A DNA stretch of 15,444 bases from JBCCGG01 sp039029395 (GTDB taxonomy: Bacteria; Pseudomonadota; Alphaproteobacteria; Kiloniellales; JAKSDN01). Positions 12,962 to 15,444 of the stretch are shown piece by piece. Location: contig JBCCGG010000073.1 in NCBI GenBank assembly GCA_039029395.1, positions 1-15,444 on the forward strand. Reading direction: 5' to 3'. The notes below the pieces were generated by a model. That model had not been told where the DNA came from. It worked only from the letters and a program-made list of their open reading frames with translations, and made no database searches. Numbering within the stretch: position 1 is the stretch's first letter; the number at the start of each line of letters is the position of its first letter. Made by a program: the position numbers and the translations under genes.

Positions 12962-14686
12962 GTGCCTGATCGCCAAAATCGCGAGCGAGAGATGGTCGAG
13001 CTGGCGCGCGTCAATGCGGCTGTGCGGGCGTCCGGCGATGTAATTTATGAATGGGACCTCGCCGACGATCAGATCGCTTGGATCGGCCATTCAGCGAGCT
13101 TGTTCGGACAGAACGCCGCGGACGACCATCCGCCGACCGGCGAGAAGCTTCAGCAACTGATTCATCCAGAAGACCTGCTGCGCCGCACCCAGGCCATCTC
13201 GGCCCATTTCACCGGCGCCAGCAGTTATGAATGCGAATACCGGATCCGCGGCAAGGACGGCCAGTTTCAGTGGGTTCACGACCGCGGCGCCGCGGTCAAG
13301 GCGGTCGGCGGCATGCCCTCGCGCCTGGTCGGCATCCTGCGCCTGGTCACCCGCCGCAAGCAGCGCGAGGCTCGCTTGGAGTATCTCGCAAACTACGACG
13401 ATCTGACCGGTCACTTCACCAAGTTGCGGCTGCGCGAGGCGCTCGACCAGGCCTTGGTGCATGGCATGCGCTTCGGCCAAACCGGTGCGTTCCTGGTGGT
13501 AGGACTCGACCAGATGGGGCGGATCAACACGGCCTATGGCCATGAAGCCGGCGATGCGGTGTTGTTCGAGATCGCTCGGCGCCTGGAGCATGCCCTGAAG
13601 CCGACCGACATGATCGGGCGCCTGGGCAGCGACCGCTTCGGCATCGTGCTGGTCGGCTGCGACGAGGCGCAAGCCCAGGAGACCGCCGAGCGGGTGCTGC
13701 AGGTGGTGCGCCAAACGCCGATCAAGATTCGCCAGGGCCAAATTCACGTGACCTGCTCGGCCAGCCTGGTGTTCTTCCCGAACCAGTCGAAGACACCCTT
13801 CGACCTGATCGCCAAGGGTGAGGGCGCGCTGCTGATGGCCAAGGCGGCCGGGCGCGACTGCCTGGCAATGTACGAGATGTCCGAGGAGCAGCGCCGGGAC
13901 CACCGGGCCAGCTTGGCGATCGGCGAGGAGGTCAAGCAGGCGCTCAAGGACAACCGCTTGCTCTGTGCGTTTCAGCCGGTGGTCGACGCCGAAAGCGGTC
14001 AGGTGCGCTTCTACGAGAGCCTGCTGCGCATGCGCGCCACCGACGGCAAGCTGGTCGCCGCCGGACGTTTCGTGCCGGTCGTCGAAGAGCTTGGCCTGGT
14101 GCGCACGGTCGACCGCTACGCCCTGGACCTGGTCCTGGGCGAACTGGCCAACCATCCCGAGGTGACCCTCGCGCTCAACATCTCGGGCTTGACCGCCGCC
14201 GACCGCTCCTGGCTGCGCAACTTGGTCGCAACCCTGAAGGACCAGCCGCACCTGGCCGAACGCCTGATCGTCGAGATTACCGAGACCGCCGCCCTGCTCG
14301 ACATCGAGGAGTCGGCGGCCTTCGTCTCGACCGTGCGGGACCTCGGCTGCCGGGTTGCGCTGGACGACTTCGGCGCCGGCTACACCACCTTCCGGCACCT
14401 AAAGTCGCTGACCGTGGATATCGTCAAGATCGACGGCTCCTTCGTGCGCGGCATTCAGGAGAACGTGGAGAACCAGCTCTTCATCAAGAATCTTTTGAAC
14501 CTGGCCCGCTCTTTCGGTCTGGAGACCGTCGCCGAATGCGTCGAGACCGCGGAGGACGCGGCCTATCTGCGCGGCGAGGGGATCGAGCTGCTACAGGGCT
14601 ACCACTTCGGCAAGCCCGAGATTTCGCCGATCTGGCGCGACCAGCCGTTCGAGCTGGCGCTCGCCGAGCGACGGGCGGCCGGCTAG
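12962..14686 (+). CDS. PAS-GGDEF-EAL protein, probable c-di-GMP phosphodiesterase
   Basis: The protein (574 aa from GTG 12962) joins a PAS/PAC sensor (about 15-135, with IYEWDLADDQIAWIG and EYRIRGKDGQFQWVHDRG), a GGDEF domain (about 140-300) and an EAL domain (about 325-560). The GGDEF signature is degenerate: LGSDRFGIVL at 221-230 in place of GGDEF, so cyclase activity is unlikely, though GTP binding could remain. The EAL domain keeps its catalytic set: Glu352 (YESLLRM), Asn406 (LNISG), Glu438 (VEITET), Asp468-Asp469 (DDFGAG), Lys489 (DIVKIDG), Glu525 (AECVET) and Gln545 (LQGYHFGKP). It should hydrolyse c-di-GMP, perhaps with the GGDEF domain as regulatory part. No membrane segment is seen, so it is cytoplasmic. 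GTG 12962 is chosen for GGAAGGAG 10 nt upstream. TTG 12899 and ATG 12992 are alternatives. It converges on phaR. Confidence 0.93.
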   Translation: MPDRQNREREMVELARVNAAVRASGDVIYEWDLADDQIAWIGHSASLFGQNAADDHPPTGEKLQQLIHPEDLLRRTQAISAHFTGASSYECEYRIRGKDGQFQWVHDRGAAVKAVGGMPSRLVGILRLVTRRKQREARLEYLANYDDLTGHFTKLRLREALDQALVHGMRFGQTGAFLVVGLDQMGRINTAYGHEAGDAVLFEIARRLEHALKPTDMIGRLGSDRFGIVLVGCDEAQAQETAERVLQVVRQTPIKIRQGQIHVTCSASLVFFPNQSKTPFDLIAKGEGALLMAKAAGRDCLAMYEMSEEQRRDHRASLAIGEEVKQALKDNRLLCAFQPVVDAESGQVRFYESLLRMRATDGKLVAAGRFVPVVEELGLVRTVDRYALDLVLGELANHPEVTLALNISGLTAADRSWLRNLVATLKDQPHLAERLIVEITETAALLDIEESAAFVSTVRDLGCRVALDDFGAGYTTFRHLKSLTVDIVKIDGSFVRGIQENVENQLFIKNLLNLARSFGLETVAECVETAEDAAYLRGEGIELLQGYHFGKPEISPIWRDQPFELALAERRAAG

Positions 14687-14717
14687 GCCCGGGGGTTCGT
14701 TCCGAGCGCGCTCGCGA

Positions 14718-15341
14718 TCACTTCTTTTCGGATTTACTCATCATCTCGAGCTGCTTTTGCAGCAGGTCGACCTGCATCTTCAGCTGCTTGAGCGTGTCAT
14801 CCTCGCCGGGCGCCGCGGGTGCGGCCGGTTTGTCGGGCGCTTGGCCACCCGGCTGGCCGCCGCCTTGCTGCTCGCCGAAGGGATTGAACATCTTCATGGT
14901 GCTCTCGAACAGCGCGACGTTCTGGCGCCCCATCTCTTCCAGATTGCCAAAGGGGAACATGTTGCCGAAGGTCTCCTGCATGGAGCGGCGCATGTTGTCC
15001 TGGTTGGTCGAGAAGGAGCTCATCATGTGCTCCAGGTACTGCGGCACGACCCACTGGAGGCTGTCGCCGTAGAAGCTGATCAGCTGGCGCAGGAAGGTGA
15101 TCGGCAGCAGATTTTGGCCCTTGGCCTCCTCCTCGACGATGATCTGGGTCAGCACCGAGCGGGTAATGTCGTCGCCCGACTTGGCGTCGTAGACCGCGAA
15201 ATCGATGCCGTCCTTGACCATCTGGCAGAGGTGGTCGAGCGTCACGTAGCTGCTGGTCGCCGTATTGTAAAGCCGCCGGTTGGCGTACTTCTTGATGGTT
15301 ACCGGCCCGCTGTCACCACTGTTCTCTTTTTGCGCTGCCAT
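14718..15341 (-). CDS. phaR: Polyhydroxyalkanoate synthesis regulator PhaR
   Basis: This 207-aa repressor senses polyhydroxyalkanoate granules and controls phasin and PHA genes. The N-terminal DNA-binding/accumulation domain reads VTIKKYANRRLYNTATSSYV (14-33), LDHLCQMVKDG and FAVYDAKSGDDITRSVLTQI (48-67). The PHB_acc-type region LLPITFLRQLISFYGDSLQW (78-97) and VPQYLEHMMSSF follow. The tail has a Gly/Pro/Ala-rich linker (155-180) and a helical DDTLKQLKMQVDLLQKQLEMM (181-201) that could be a coiled coil. ATG at 15341 is preferred, with AAGGG 6 nt upstream. A TTG at 15359 gives six more residues. It converges with the c-di-GMP gene (31 bp between stops). The 103 bp upstream to the window edge contain several TGCA/TGC-type words that may be its own operator, and the rest of the PHA locus would lie to the right. 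Confidence 0.95.
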   Translation of the reverse strand: MAAQKENSGDSGPVTIKKYANRRLYNTATSSYVTLDHLCQMVKDGIDFAVYDAKSGDDITRSVLTQIIVEEEAKGQNLLPITFLRQLISFYGDSLQWVVPQYLEHMMSSFSTNQDNMRRSMQETFGNMFPFGNLEEMGRQNVALFESTMKMFNPFGEQQGGGQPGGQAPDKPAAPAAPGEDDTLKQLKMQVDLLQKQLEMMSKSEKK

Positions 15342-15444
15342 GCCGCGCCCTTGCCCCAATCCGCGCTGATCGAACAGTCAGCCTAGCACTGCTGCTCGGG
15401 GCTCAGTCTAACTCTTTTTGCGGTGCATTGAAATCCCGTTGCAC

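Noticed and set aside
12825..13043. Separate ORF or frameshifted N-terminus of the PAS-GGDEF-EAL protein
   Set aside because: It overlaps the PAS-coding frame and has no clear domain. A GTG start with a good ribosome site explains the gene without a frameshift. A comparison with orthologous N-termini would decide.
14703..14714. Terminator between the convergent EAL and phaR genes
   Set aside because: CGAGCGCGCTCG is a perfect 12-bp palindrome, but it can form only a 4-bp stem as RNA and no T-run follows in either direction.
15342..15444. Defined PhaR operator and promoter upstream of phaR
   Set aside because: TGCA/TGC words occur (for example near 15420-15444), but no clean paired site or promoter hexamers could be fixed.

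Overview
The window looks like chromosomal DNA of an alphaproteobacterium, probably from the Rhodospirillales or a related order. The reasons are the high GC of most genes, a PhaR polyhydroxyalkanoate regulator, a TAXI-type TRAP solute receptor, a stand-alone DUF1989 protein, an alphaproteobacterial-style XRE regulator, and the first codons of an IS5-family transposase at the left edge. The assignment rests on protein style and not on a marker gene.

Layout. (1) 1-138: the end of an IS5-like element, with only the first 20 transposase codons inside the window. (2) 341-1758, minus strand: a two-gene unit, DUF1989 protein then a ChaC-type gamma-glutamylcyclotransferase. (3) 1904-5076, plus strand: alpha/beta hydrolase, metY and metA, closely spaced. 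MetA carries the Glu associated with acetyl-CoA use, so MetA plus MetY would make homocysteine from homoserine via O-acetylhomoserine and sulfide. (4) 5119-5775: a 3-methyladenine DNA glycosylase with a promoter so close that its mRNA may be leaderless. (5) 6133-9934: a lower-GC block with a LysR regulator facing a BCCT transporter and a periplasmic glycine-betaine-type binding protein, with no ABC permease or ATPase. (6) 10302-11360: an orphan TAXI binding protein with a good sigma70-type promoter. (7) 11496-11952: two overlapping genes for small membrane proteins (YqaE/Pmp3-like and DUF6460-like). (8) 11969-12337, minus strand: an XRE regulator. (9) 12338-12961: an AT-rich divergent spacer with two related inverted repeats and a TTAA cluster. 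(10) 12962-14686: a PAS-GGDEF-EAL protein with a degenerate GGDEF motif and an apparently intact EAL phosphodiesterase. (11) 14718-15341, minus strand: PhaR.

The themes are sulfur amino acid and glutathione metabolism on the left, uptake of quaternary amines and other solutes in the middle, and c-di-GMP and storage-polymer regulation on the right. No known defence system, CRISPR array, phage, rRNA or tRNA was found. The most unusual points are the BCCT carrier paired with an ABC-type binding protein in a compositionally distinct block, the duplicated ATAGAG/CTCTA inverted repeats between the XRE and c-di-GMP genes, and the small membrane-protein pair.
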